Shown here: positions 1 to 9,181 of the stretch, piece by piece
Layout: each line of letters opens with the position of its first letter
How positions within the stretch are numbered: the stretch's first letter is position 1
From: an uncultured Clostridia bacterium
GTDB taxonomy: Bacteria > Bacillota > Clostridia > Christensenellales > UBA1242
DNA length: 37,174 nt
Assembly: GCA_944372445.1 (NCBI GenBank)
Contig: CALVZE010000002.1
Location: 1 to 37,174 of the forward strand
Direction: 5' to 3'
Notes under the pieces: model-generated
Seen by the model: the letters and a program-made list of their open reading frames with translations, nothing else
Told to the model about the DNA's origin: nothing
Database searches by the model: none
Position numbers and translations under genes: made by a program

Positions 1-74
1 TGGCAGGGGTGGAAGGAATCGAACCCTCCTCTGGAGTTTTGGAGACTCTCATTCTACCGATGAACTACACCCCT
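1..74 (-). tRNA. tRNA-Trp (anticodon CCA)
   Basis: On the minus strand the sequence folds as a full cloverleaf. The acceptor AGGGGTG pairs with CACCCCT, the D-stem is GTTC/GAAT, the anticodon loop CTCCAAA gives anticodon CCA, and the T-arm is GAGGG/CCTTC. The discriminator base is G and the 3' CCA is encoded in the DNA at positions 1-3. The gene is complete although it touches the window edge. Confidence 0.95.
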
Positions 75-86
75 AAAATCTTTCTT

Positions 87-115
87 ATTTTACTATGAAA
101 ATTGAAATTTGTCAA
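87..115 (-). promoter_or_regulatory. promoter of tRNA-Trp
   Basis: Reading the minus strand, TTGACA (110-115) is followed after 17 bp by TAAAAT (87-92). Transcription would start near position 80, six bases before the mature tRNA 5' end. Both hexamers are near consensus for the housekeeping sigma factor. Confidence 0.75.
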
Positions 116-243
116 TTATTTTTAAAGTTTTATTCATTTTTTATTCTTTTTTCTTAAATTTTTAATATTTAATTGGTCCTTTGAAGCTGTTTTTAATATT
201 CTAAAAACTCAATAGGTGTTTTTAAATTATTTTTTATATATAA

Positions 244-272
244 TTGTAATTTTAAAAGCAATTTGCTATAAT
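244..272 (+). promoter_or_regulatory. promoter of rarA, predicted leaderless
   Basis: TTGTAA (244-249), a 17-bp spacer, then an extended -10 TGCTATAAT (TATAAT at 267-272). The expected start of transcription is position 279-280, and the rarA ATG is at 280. There is no Shine-Dalgarno sequence upstream, so the mRNA should begin at or one base before the start codon. Confidence 0.7.
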
Positions 273-279
273 AAACTAT

Positions 280-1548
280 ATGGATAGATTAAGAGTTCCA
301 CTTGCAGAGCGTATGCGTCCAAAGACGCTTGATGATTTTTTTGGACAGGAACATATTGTTGGCAAAAATAAATTACTTAGGCGCGCAATTCAAACAGGAA
401 GTGTTGGGAGCATGATTTTTTATGGTCCGCCTGGAACAGGAAAAACAACTCTTGCGGGTATTATTGCAAATATGCTAGATGCAAACATTGAAAAATTGAA
501 TGCTGTATCAAGCGGTGTTGCAGAAGCTAAGGCGGTTATTGAGCGTGCTAGAACAAGCAAGGCGATGTTCAACAAAGATACCTATCTACTTTTGGATGAA
601 TGTCATAGGTGGAACAAGGCGCAGAGCGACTGCGTTTTGCAGGCGATAGAGGAAGGGAGCATTTACTTCATTGGCTCTACCACCGAAAATCCATACACGA
701 GTATGACGCGAGCTATTGTTTCAAGATGTAGCGTTTTTGAGTTTAAAAAATTATCTGAAAAAGATATTCTTAAAGTGATTGAAAGGGCGCTAACTGATAA
801 AGAGAACGGACTTGGTGAGATAAAAATTGAAATGAGCGATGAGGCTCAAAAATATCTTGCGTTTGCGTCAAATGGTGATGTGAGAACGGCGCTCAACGCT
901 TTGGAACTTGCAGTCAAGTCCACGAAGATGTCTAAGGATAAATTCATTCACATTTCCAAGGAAACAATGGCTGAATGTTTGAATAAGCGACCTTTATCAC
1001 TTGATGAAAACACCTACTATGATTATCTTTCTGCATTTTGTAAGAGTTTGCGTGGCTCAGACACTGAGGCGGCGCTATATTATAGTCAAAGACTTATTAA
1101 GGCAGGTGTAGACCCTCTTATTATTGCAAGACGAATGATTGCTCATGCCTCGGAAGATATAGGCATGGCAGATTCAAATGCGCTTCTTATGGCGTGCCTC
1201 GCAATGTATGCAGTGGAAAAAATAGGACCTCCTGAATGCTATTTGAACCTATCACACGCAATCATTTATCTATGTGAGGCAGAAAAGTCCAACAGCGTCT
1301 ATATGGCGATGAGTATGGCAGAAAAGGATGCAGAAAATGCGCGTGAAGATAATGTGCCTAATCATTTAAAAAATCATCCTAGCACAAATGCTGACGGTCA
1401 TGGTAAGTATAAGTATCCGCATGACTATGGTGGTTATTGCAAGCAACAATATTTGCCGGACAGTTTGAAAGATAGGGTGTATTATAAGCCGAGTGGAAAT
1501 GGCAAAGAGAAAAATTTAGTTAGAAAAAAATTTAGTAAAAATGTTTAA
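280..1548 (+). CDS. rarA: replication-associated recombination protein A (RarA/MgsA AAA+ ATPase)
   Basis: A 422-residue AAA+ ATPase of the clamp-loader-like RarA/MgsA/WRNIP1 family, which acts at stalled replication forks together with SSB. Visible motifs are Walker A GPPGTGKT (49-56), Walker B LLLDECHRW (103-111) with the family's DE-HR signature, sensor 1 in GSTTENP, and arginine-finger region SRCSVFEF. The C-terminal part (about 270-405) holds the helical tetramerisation region ending in the conserved YKYPHDYGGY stretch. Length is normal for the family. It is the first gene of a two-gene unit with the next gene 11 bp downstream. There is no ribosome binding site. The start is fixed by the N-terminal alignment and by a promoter whose start site falls on the ATG. 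Confidence 0.95.
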   Translation: MDRLRVPLAERMRPKTLDDFFGQEHIVGKNKLLRRAIQTGSVGSMIFYGPPGTGKTTLAGIIANMLDANIEKLNAVSSGVAEAKAVIERARTSKAMFNKDTYLLLDECHRWNKAQSDCVLQAIEEGSIYFIGSTTENPYTSMTRAIVSRCSVFEFKKLSEKDILKVIERALTDKENGLGEIKIEMSDEAQKYLAFASNGDVRTALNALELAVKSTKMSKDKFIHISKETMAECLNKRPLSLDENTYYDYLSAFCKSLRGSDTEAALYYSQRLIKAGVDPLIIARRMIAHASEDIGMADSNALLMACLAMYAVEKIGPPECYLNLSHAIIYLCEAEKSNSVYMAMSMAEKDAENAREDNVPNHLKNHPSTNADGHGKYKYPHDYGGYCKQQYLPDSLKDRVYYKPSGNGKEKNLVRKKFSKNV

Positions 1549-1559
1549 GGAGAAAAAAT

Positions 1560-2519
1560 ATGTTTGGAAGAAGAGCGGACGGAAAAAGAGTTAAAGATTT
1601 AATGATAATTGAGAAAGCAATGCCGTATTTTATGCCGATGCGAATAGACGGTGTAAATTTATATAAACAACAAATTTTATGTAAAAATATGGACGAATTT
1701 ATCTTAAAGGAAAGGCAAGAAAACGGCGTTCATTTTAATTATACCGAAATTCTGATTGCAGCGGCAGTGAGAATGTTATACGAACGCCCTAAGGCAAATA
1801 GGTTTATTGTTAATTGTCAAATATTTCAGAGGAAGGAAATCACTATCTCTATGTCAATAAAGCCTAAGCTGGTGGATGACTGTGATGAAGTAACACTTAA
1901 ATTCCATTTCACAGGCAGAGAAAATATTTACGAGGTCAAGAAGATTGTTGATGATGAAATAAAGAAAAATATGCAAGCAAATAGTGATACTCATGGCACA
2001 ACAAAGGCGGCAAAAATTCTTGGCAAGATGCCTTATTGGATGTTTAAAGTGGCTATGAAGTTTATAAGATTTTTAGATAGATATGGTTTGCTTCCAAAGT
2101 CACTTATTGACCTTAGTCCTTTTCATACAAGCATGTTTGTCACTGACTTAAAAAGTATTAAACTTGATAAGGTTTATCATCATCTGTATAATTTTGGAAC
2201 GACCACTATTTTCGGTGCGCTAGGCAAAGTTAAATATATGCCGGTGAGCGATAGGTCGGGCGAGATTAGAACGGAAAAGGTGATGGATTTAGGATTGAGT
2301 CTTGATGAGCGCGTTGCCGATGGGCTATATTATGGTCACTGTGTGAAATTGCTTCTTAAATATATTGAAAATCCTGAGCTTTTAAAGGCAAGTTTGAGCG
2401 AGATTGAGGTAATTGATAAAGCAAAAAAGCGTGCTGAAAGAAAAGCGAAACGCGAGGAAAAGAAGCGTTTAAAGCGTGAGGAAAAAGAAAAAATTATTAA
2501 AATGAATGAAATAGCTTAG
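1560..2519 (+). CDS. E2-type (CAT-like) acyltransferase domain protein lacking the catalytic histidine
   Basis: 319 residues preceded by a clear AAGGAG site. The whole protein resembles the catalytic domain of 2-oxoacid dehydrogenase E2 / chloramphenicol acetyltransferase enzymes, with an N-terminal region typical of the fold, a TTTIFGALGKV strand-turn (about 214-224), and a terminal motif LSLDERVADG (246-255). In active E2 enzymes this motif reads DHRxxDG, where the histidine is the general base. Here it is glutamate (E250). No lipoyl or subunit-binding domain precedes it, and no E1 or E3 genes are nearby. The C-terminus (280-315) is a very basic lysine/arginine helix. The original function is therefore probably altered: either a different acyl transfer chemistry or a structural role. 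It lies 11 bp after rarA, likely in the same transcript, and ends at a palindromic terminator-like repeat. Confidence 0.6.
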   Translation: MFGRRADGKRVKDLMIIEKAMPYFMPMRIDGVNLYKQQILCKNMDEFILKERQENGVHFNYTEILIAAAVRMLYERPKANRFIVNCQIFQRKEITISMSIKPKLVDDCDEVTLKFHFTGRENIYEVKKIVDDEIKKNMQANSDTHGTTKAAKILGKMPYWMFKVAMKFIRFLDRYGLLPKSLIDLSPFHTSMFVTDLKSIKLDKVYHHLYNFGTTTIFGALGKVKYMPVSDRSGEIRTEKVMDLGLSLDERVADGLYYGHCVKLLLKYIENPELLKASLSEIEVIDKAKKRAERKAKREEKKRLKREEKEKIIKMNEIA

Positions 2520-2543
2520 TTTAAAATTTATGAAATAAAAAGT

Positions 2544-2581
2544 AAATATAGAGTATTATGCATGCATACTACTCTATATTT
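2544..2581. repeat. AT-rich palindrome copy A (terminator-like)
   Basis: A 38-bp near-perfect palindrome. AAATATAGAGTA (2544-2555) pairs with TACTCTATATTT (2570-2581), continuing inward to TATGCA/TGCATA with one mismatch. It sits 24 bp after the stop of the preceding gene and is followed by TTGTATTTT. Related palindromes lie at 22942-22980, 28257-28291 and 32799-32835. Confidence 0.75.
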
Positions 2582-2684
2582 TGTATTTTAAAAACGTAAA
2601 GTCTTTAATCGAGGCTTCTTTAAATAGTCATTTTTTTATGTTAGTCAAAAACTGTTTTTTAATTAATAATATTTATGTTTAATA

Positions 2685-3128
2685 TTATTCCTCTTCTAGA
2701 AACGGAAGTAATCTGTCAATATTTTTACGCTCAAAGGTATAAAGTTTGTCAAGTAATTCATCAAGCTCTTTCGAAATGTTTTTGTGGTCGCTCTTATCTT
2801 TTATGCAGGTGATAATGCCCATAAAAGTTCCTAACAACATCAATTCAGATATTTTGCGTGTGGAATTATCTATCATAGTTGACATATTGACACTTGCCCA
2901 AAGTTTTGCTTTTTCGATAAAATTATTATCTTTAAGTCCTTCTATTTTTTCCGCTTTTGCAAAAGCTTCACATTCTTTTGCTAAACAATTATATTCATCC
3001 TGCTCTTTACTTAATTCGCTTGTTAGATTTTCATCGGTGGATTTTGGCATGATATCTTCAATCGATTGGATTGCTGTTCTTATATTTTGATAGATAGCGT
3101 TTAAATATTTTTCTTCTTTTTCTTTCAT
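2685..3128 (-). CDS. hypothetical helical protein
   Basis: 147 residues, acidic and rich in charged helices, with no signal peptide or membrane span. Start at 3128 is supported by GAGGT six bases upstream on the minus strand. The pattern is a helical bundle: an N-terminal helix (1-30), a central helix with NMSTMIDNSTRKISELMLLGTFMGI (about 81-105, the most hydrophobic part), and an acidic C-terminus ending EEE. I do not recognise the family. It is a single-gene unit, convergent with the rarA operon and divergent from the cyclase-like gene. Its composition matches its neighbours. Confidence 0.6.
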   Translation of the reverse strand: MKEKEEKYLNAIYQNIRTAIQSIEDIMPKSTDENLTSELSKEQDEYNCLAKECEAFAKAEKIEGLKDNNFIEKAKLWASVNMSTMIDNSTRKISELMLLGTFMGIITCIKDKSDHKNISKELDELLDKLYTFERKNIDRLLPFLEEE

Positions 3129-3273
3129 TTTTTACCTCTTTTTTTAATTTTTTTTCAAAAATTAACGCCTTTTTTATTAATTTTTGATTTTATACTAATA
3201 TTATTGTCATTTTTCGACAATATATGCATGTTGGTTTAGGTATTAAAATAACATTTTGCACTACACTAACGAC

Positions 3274-4665
3274 ATGAAAACTTCAACGAAAATTTTATTG
3301 ATATTTAATATTGCGCTTCTTATTGCAAACATCTTTTTAATTAGATATTTAGTCATGGGCGTTGTGCCGACAGAGAGCGGTTTTGTGTTTGAATTTTCTG
3401 CACTTTCTTGGGTGGCGCTTTCGGTGCTTGTTGCATTTCTAATCACATTTATTGCTCTTTATATAGTTTTTTTGAGAAATTTGCGATTGTCAAATTTACT
3501 TTTTTTCTCAACTTTGCCATTGACATTAATATACGGAGTTTTTGTTGTGTATATTGCAAAGATAGGAGAAATGGATGATATTACATCGGCGTCTGTTAAG
3601 GCGACCTTAAATATAAATTCTGCGCAAGGAGTGGAAAATTTATGGATAGCTCTTGCCACTATCACATATTTAGTTCTACTGTTTGTTTTAATTATGATAG
3701 CGTGCAGACCATTAAAAAATGTTGAAAAGGTGACGCAAAAGTTAGGCGACGGCAGGGTGAAGTTGGAAGACTATAAAATCGGTGGGAGCAAACAGTTTCA
3801 AGAGATTGAACATAGTTTGAATAAGATTAATTATCTATATAAAGAAAAAGATAACAAGCTTAAAATTGCGAGTTTGGCTTCTCAGAAATATATGCCAAAG
3901 CAATTACTAAACTTTCTCGGCAAGAATGGCGTTGAAGAGGTGGAAACAGGCAAAAGTGTCACAAAGGAGGGTAGTATACTTTATTGTGACTTAAAGCCAA
4001 ACAAAACTTTAAGCTTAGAGGAAAACTTTAACTATATCAATTCCTATTTAAAGGTTGTTGCGCCGTTAATTAAAAGATTTGATGGTTTTGTAGACAAATA
4101 TCTCGGCGATGGACTTATTGCGGTTTTTTCAAAAGCGCAAAATGCAGTTGAGTGTGCGCATGCCATACTAAAAGCGGTTGAAGACAGAAACAAAAATCAA
4201 AAGAAGTCTTTAAATATCGCTTCACGCATAAGCGTGCATACAGGAGAGTTGACAATCGCGTTAAGTGTCGAAGAAAAAACGCCAACAGTAGTTTCGCCAA
4301 TAATCAATATGTTGTCAAAAATGGAAGAGATAAATGAGTTTATGGGAGGAAAACTTTTATTTTCGAAGAAAACGCTTGAAAGTTTTTCAAATAAGTTTAA
4401 CTTTGACTATCGCTATCTAGGTGACTTAGAGTATGAAAAAAGCATAACTTCTCTTTTTGAAAGCTTAGATTGTTATCCAAAAAGAATAAGAGAAAAATTG
4501 AAAAAGTTTAAAAATGAGTTTGAAAATGGGGTGCGTTTCTACAACGAAAAGCGCTATCGTGAAGCGAAAGATATGTTTGAGAAAGTTTTGCAAAAAATTC
4601 CTAATGACAATGCATCATTTGTCTATTTTAATAAGTGCAATGAAAGGTTAAGTGAGATTGCCTAA
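3274..4665 (+). CDS. membrane-bound class III adenylate/guanylate cyclase-like protein
   Basis: 463 residues from the ATG at 3274. Four predicted membrane helices lie at about 6-28, 44-67, 73-95 and 122-144. A HAMP-like connector (145-190) precedes a class III nucleotidyl cyclase domain (about 230-375). Both metal-binding aspartates are present: D239 in ILYCDLK and D279 in YLGDGLIAVF. The ring-binding/transition-state region is divergent: IINMLSKME (343-351) keeps the asparagine (N345) but has lysine (K349) where active enzymes have arginine. Cyclase activity and substrate are therefore uncertain. The C-terminus (about 420-460) resembles one TPR-like repeat. A TTG codon at 3256 is in frame but the ATG gives the natural N-terminus of the first helix. 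No ribosome binding site is seen, and a convincing -35 box is missing, so translation initiation here is unclear. A hairpin terminator follows. Confidence 0.75.
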   Translation: MKTSTKILLIFNIALLIANIFLIRYLVMGVVPTESGFVFEFSALSWVALSVLVAFLITFIALYIVFLRNLRLSNLLFFSTLPLTLIYGVFVVYIAKIGEMDDITSASVKATLNINSAQGVENLWIALATITYLVLLFVLIMIACRPLKNVEKVTQKLGDGRVKLEDYKIGGSKQFQEIEHSLNKINYLYKEKDNKLKIASLASQKYMPKQLLNFLGKNGVEEVETGKSVTKEGSILYCDLKPNKTLSLEENFNYINSYLKVVAPLIKRFDGFVDKYLGDGLIAVFSKAQNAVECAHAILKAVEDRNKNQKKSLNIASRISVHTGELTIALSVEEKTPTVVSPIINMLSKMEEINEFMGGKLLFSKKTLESFSNKFNFDYRYLGDLEYEKSITSLFESLDCYPKRIREKLKKFKNEFENGVRFYNEKRYREAKDMFEKVLQKIPNDNASFVYFNKCNERLSEIA

Positions 4666-4684
4666 TTTTTGTCATAAGTGTTAA

Positions 4685-4708
4685 GTATGTTAAAAAACAT
4701 ACCTTTTT
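4685..4708 (+). terminator. intrinsic terminator of the cyclase-like gene
   Basis: GTATGTT (4685-4691) and AACATAC (4696-4702) form a stem around a four-A loop, followed by CTTTTTC and a T-rich tract. The flanking AAGTG/CACTT can extend the structure. Confidence 0.6.
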
Positions 4709-4817
4709 CACTTTTTATCGCATTTTTTGCCTATTATTTTGCCGTTTTTTATATTTTTCTTATAATTTTTTCTATTTTTGTTGCCAAAAGTTAATATTTA
4801 TTCATGTCAAACTTTAC

Positions 4818-4846
4818 TTGACTTTTTGTTGCAATTATTTTAAAAT
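4818..4846 (+). promoter_or_regulatory. promoter of the TM2 protein gene, predicted leaderless
   Basis: TTGACT (4818-4823), 17-bp spacer, TAAAAT (4841-4846). The +1 position expected seven bases after the -10 box is 4853, exactly the A of the ATG. There is no ribosome binding site between promoter and gene. Confidence 0.75.
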
Positions 4847-4852
4847 CATCCT

Positions 4853-6408
<1,556 letters not shown>

Positions 6409-6422
6409 TTAGTTGAATATAA

Positions 6423-6450
6423 AAAATTACCTTAAAAACAAGGTAATTTT
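6423..6450 (+). terminator. intrinsic terminator after mnmA
   Basis: Perfect 11-bp stem AAAATTACCTT (6423-6433) / AAGGTAATTTT (6440-6450) with loop AAAAAC and a T-rich 3' side. The A-rich 5' flank could make it work in both directions. Confidence 0.85.
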
Positions 6451-6477
6451 TATTATCAGGGGTTTGCTTTTCCACCA

Positions 6478-6556
6478 TTCGAATCCTTGCAAATTTAAAT
6501 AAAAAAAGAAAGTTCTCTTTACAACTTTCTTCGATTGGCGCAGGAAGAGGGATTCG
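6478..6556. repeat. 79-bp direct repeat, left copy (tRNA-Ser 3' fragment plus terminator)
   Basis: Identical to 6645-6723 except for one base. It contains the last 21 nt of tRNA-Ser (minus strand) and the following terminator hairpin (AAGAAAGTT/AACTTTCTT), but the rest of the tRNA is missing. It is a truncated extra copy of the tRNA 3' end. Confidence 0.85.
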
Positions 6557-6644
6557 CTCCGCGGTAAGTTGTGCTTCGCTGGATATTCCGCTATCACGCC
6601 GGGGCGGGCAAACGCAAACACAGTTGCCTTTGCTATTCCGCCCG
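6557..6644. other. 88-bp GC-richer spacer between the tRNA-Ser 3' repeats
   Basis: Clearly richer in G and C than the surroundings (for example GCCGGGGCGGGC) and without an ORF of note. It separates the broken tRNA end from the intact one and looks inserted. I cannot identify it. Confidence 0.5.
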
Positions 6645-6723
6645 TTCGAATCCTTGCAAATTTAAATAAAAAAAGAAAGTTCTCTTTACAACTTTCTTCG
6701 ATTGGCGCAGAAAGAGGGATTCG
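6645..6723. repeat. 79-bp direct repeat, right copy (overlaps intact tRNA-Ser 3' end)
   Basis: Second copy of the repeat at 6478-6556. It includes the terminator of tRNA-Ser and its 3' end, and here it continues into the intact gene. Confidence 0.85.
6673..6698 (-). terminator. terminator of tRNA-Ser
   Basis: In the minus-strand transcript AAGAAAGTT and AACTTTCTT form a 9-bp stem followed by a run of seven Ts. It lies directly after the tRNA 3' end. Confidence 0.85.
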
Positions 6724-6792
6724 AACCCTCGGTGCGATTTCTCGCACACAGCCTTTCCAGGGCTGCACCTTAAACCACTCGGACATCTCTGC
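6703..6792 (-). tRNA. tRNA-Ser (anticodon GGA)
   Basis: A 90-nt class II tRNA on the minus strand. The acceptor GCAGAGA pairs with TTTCTGC. The anticodon loop CTGGAAA gives GGA. There is a long variable arm (GTGCGAG...CGCAC), a T-arm with GTTCGAATC, and an encoded GCCA end. It is intact, while partial copies flank it on both sides. Confidence 0.95.
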
Positions 6793-6870
6793 ATAATAAG
6801 GTTTAAGAAGTTAATTATTAAATTTTGTTTATGACCTAACCAAACTTATCGAGTGGTTTAAGGTCAAAGG
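6776..6870. repeat. 95-bp direct repeat, left copy (tRNA-Ser 5' end and upstream region)
   Basis: Covers the first 17 nt of the intact tRNA-Ser and 78 bp of its upstream region. It is repeated with one mismatch at 6979-7073. Confidence 0.85.
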
Positions 6871-6905
6871 GGACCACGAAAATGCTTGCCATTTTTGGGG
6901 AGAAG
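6869..6905 (+). repeat. partial copy of dispersed repeat family 1
   Basis: Resembles the start of the repeats at 17683-17790 and 27968-28072: GGGGACCACGAAAA, then TTGCCATTTTTGGGGAGAAG. It forms part of the 108 bp that separates the two tRNA-Ser 5' copies. Confidence 0.6.
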
Positions 6906-6978
6906 AGAAAAACAAGTTACAAAGCGAAGTTTTCAAATTTATTTGGAAACAAGCTCACAAACGCAGTTTTTTTTCGTG

Positions 6979-7073
6979 CACTCGGACATCTCTGCATAAT
7001 AAGGTTTAAGAAGTTAATTATTAAATTTTGTTTATGACCTAACCAAACCTATCGAGTGGTTTAAGGTCAAAGG
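6979..7073. repeat. 95-bp direct repeat, right copy (orphan tRNA-Ser 5' fragment)
   Basis: The minus-strand tRNA begins correctly (GCAGAGATGTCCGAGTG) but stops after 17 nt at 6979. The adjoining sequence is not tRNA. This is a broken tRNA-Ser copy that keeps its upstream region. The following stretch 7074-7320 is AT-rich and I see no gene in it. Confidence 0.85.
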
Positions 7074-7320
7074 ATAATTTATGTTTGACATTAAAGTCAA
7101 TTTGTATTATAACATATATTTTTAGAAAAAACAACCAAATATTACAATTTTTAATAAAAGCATTATAATTATTTTTATTTCGCCATATGGTTTTTTACTT
7201 TTTTAATTGTTTGTTATAATTTTTGTGAATTTGCATAAAATTAGAAAGTGTGGCTGATACTTTGAGTTGTCACATTTTTGGTCTATATTGAATAATTTAA
7301 TATGAAAAAGCGAAATTTAG

Positions 7321-7349
7321 TTGACTTTTGTTTTTCTTTTATTTATAAT
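7321..7349 (+). promoter_or_regulatory. promoter of greA
   Basis: TTGACT (7321-7326), 17-bp spacer, TATAAT (7344-7349). Transcription should start near 7356, leaving a 35-nt leader that contains the AAGGAGGG ribosome binding site. Confidence 0.8.
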
Positions 7350-7390
7350 ATTTGAGTTGAAATTTATAGGCTGTCTTGAAGGAGGGCATT

Positions 7391-7861
7391 ATGGAAAAAC
7401 ATTATCTTACACCAGAAGGGAAAAAGCAACTTGAAGAAAAGTTGAATTATTATAAAACTGTTAAGCGTCCAAATGTGGTTAAAAGAATTGGAATTGCAAG
7501 AGAGTTCGGCGATTTGTCGGAAAACAGCGAATATGATGCAGCAAAAGATGAGCAGGCACAAATTGAGTCTGAAATCACGGAAATGGAAAACATCCTTTTA
7601 AACGCTGAGGTTATTGACAAAAAGAATATTGATTCTACTGTCGTTAATATCGGAACAAAAGTTAAACTTTATGATGAAGATTTTGACGAAGAACTTGAAT
7701 ATCGCATCTCTGGCTCATCTGAAAGCGACCCGAAAAATGGCGTGATTAGCAATGTTTCACCTGTTGCAAAAGCTATTATTGGACACAAGAAAGGCGAAAG
7801 CGTGACTGTTCATACGCCAGGCGGAGTTTCTCATTTCAAAATTGTTGACATTAAAATATAA
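7391..7861 (+). CDS. greA: transcription elongation factor GreA
   Basis: 156 residues, the usual GreA length. GreA binds the RNA polymerase secondary channel and stimulates cleavage of backtracked RNA. The N-terminal coiled coil (about 1-75) carries the tip acidic pair in GDLSENSEYDAAKDEQ. The C-terminal FKBP-like domain (80-156) ends with SPVAKAIIGHKKGESVTVHTPGG, which is typical. An in-frame TTG lies at 7376, but AAGGAGGG at 7379-7386 sets the start at the ATG at 7391. It is a single-gene unit with its own strong promoter. Confidence 0.96.
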   Translation: MEKHYLTPEGKKQLEEKLNYYKTVKRPNVVKRIGIAREFGDLSENSEYDAAKDEQAQIESEITEMENILLNAEVIDKKNIDSTVVNIGTKVKLYDEDFDEELEYRISGSSESDPKNGVISNVSPVAKAIIGHKKGESVTVHTPGGVSHFKIVDIKI

Positions 7862-8113
7862 GATTTTGATTTGAATAAGATGTGTGTTGCGCCAAGAATG
7901 TTTTACGCGTTGCACCTTATTTTGAATATATTTTATTTAAATCTTTAAAATTTATTGATTTTTTCCTATTAATTTGTTAATATATATGATGTGACTAGAT
8001 TGTGCTAGTTTTACTTTGGCTATTTAATTGTAGACAAATTTTGTTAATATGTTAAAAGACAATCGTATTTAATAAAAATTTACTACATTGAATATAGAGA
8101 TTAAAGGAAAAAT

Positions 8114-9037
8114 ATGGCTTTTGTTAATTCTATTAAACTTTTTTGCTCTAACTGGGATAAGGTGTTAAAACTTTTCCTTTATTATCTTTTTGTGCTTTGC
8201 GTTACAGTTTTGCTTTTACTTCCGGTCTTTTTTGCTTTTGCTGAAATTATTAAAAATAATTTACAAGTTTCTGAGGTGGCTTCTAATTATTTGACGATGT
8301 TTCATGCCTCTTTTGGCTCATACTTGCACAATGTTTTAAGCGTCATTTTGAATATTGTCAAAGATGCGTTTAGTGCCAATGCTGGGCTCACCGTCTATGC
8401 TTTTTTGGTGGTTTTCTTGTTTTTGCCATTTCTTTTCAATGTTGGCAAATATGTTATTTGTGAAATGCTTTATGGCTATATGGCAAACAAAAGCAAAGTT
8501 TCATTTTTCAGTGCGTTATTTAAAACTCTAAACAAGTCACTTTTATATGCACTTGCAAAAACTTTTTATGACATCATCTTCATGTCGATTATGATAACTT
8601 GCGTCTTTGCTGTTGGGCTTGTGGAAAGTGTAAGTTTTCAAACTTACTTTTTGCCTTTATGCGAATTTTTATTGTTGATAGTATTCTTCACTCTTAACAA
8701 AATTTCAACAACAGGTTGGGCGCCTGCTATCATCGTTTTCGGCGTTTCGGTTGATAAGGGTTATAGGCGTGGCATCAAAGTGATTTCAAGGCGTTTCTTT
8801 AAAACTATTTTAGTGAATTTCTTAACCTACCTTGTGTTTATTCTCTTCACGTATATAGTTGGAGTTTATAGTTTGGTGGTTACAATACCTCTCATCACTG
8901 CACTTTTATGCACCTTTGATATGATAACATTTTTTACCTGCCAAGGTATGCGTTATTACATCAACAACAAAATAATAATGACGCCTAAAAAATTAGAAGA
9001 GGTTGACAGCTTTAAAAAGACAAAATATATAATTTAG
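8114..9037 (+). CDS. polytopic membrane protein of unknown function
   Basis: 307 residues with about six hydrophobic helices (near 16-45, 95-120, 148-172, 180-198, 230-256 and 258-275). An AAAGGA site precedes the ATG. The layout resembles the generic bacterial membrane proteins with a long amphipathic N-terminal segment and alternating hydrophobic helices (DUF975-like in character), but I cannot name a family. The C-terminus is basic and cytoplasmic. It is a single gene between greA and RNase J. The 252 bp before it are AT-rich and hold no other feature that I can support. Confidence 0.6.
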   Translation: MAFVNSIKLFCSNWDKVLKLFLYYLFVLCVTVLLLLPVFFAFAEIIKNNLQVSEVASNYLTMFHASFGSYLHNVLSVILNIVKDAFSANAGLTVYAFLVVFLFLPFLFNVGKYVICEMLYGYMANKSKVSFFSALFKTLNKSLLYALAKTFYDIIFMSIMITCVFAVGLVESVSFQTYFLPLCEFLLLIVFFTLNKISTTGWAPAIIVFGVSVDKGYRRGIKVISRRFFKTILVNFLTYLVFILFTYIVGVYSLVVTIPLITALLCTFDMITFFTCQGMRYYINNKIIMTPKKLEEVDSFKKTKYII

Positions 9038-9059
9038 TCTATTAAAATTTAAATAGAAA

Positions 9060-9093
9060 GTCAATTTTGAATACAAATTTACTCAAAGTTGAC
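9060..9093 (+). terminator. possible terminator hairpin before the RNase J gene
   Basis: GTCAATTTTGA (9060-9070) pairs with TCAAAGTTGAC (9083-9093) with one G-T wobble and a 12-nt loop. The 3' tail is only moderately T-rich, so the function is tentative. Confidence 0.45.
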
Positions 9094-9181
9094 CTTGAAA
9101 TTATTATTTAATCAAAAAACTTTGATAACTTTTTCATTGAATGAAATATGTTATTTTAATTTATAAACAAAAGGAGATAAT

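Noticed and set aside
3256..3273. TTG start for the cyclase-like gene
   Set aside because: The ATG at 3274 gives the natural N-terminus before the first membrane helix, and the TTG has no ribosome binding site.
3231..3274. Possible leaderless promoter for the cyclase-like gene (TACACT ending 7 bp before the ATG)
   Set aside because: The -10 match is weak and no -35 box or extended -10 is found, so it was not counted with the leaderless set.
6427..6796. ORFs on both strands across the tRNA-Ser region
   Set aside because: They read through an intact tRNA, its duplicated fragments and terminators, and the translations have no protein character.
7862..8113. Possible riboswitch or leader before the membrane protein gene at 8114
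   Set aside because: I could not find stable conserved helices or an anti-terminator arrangement in the region.
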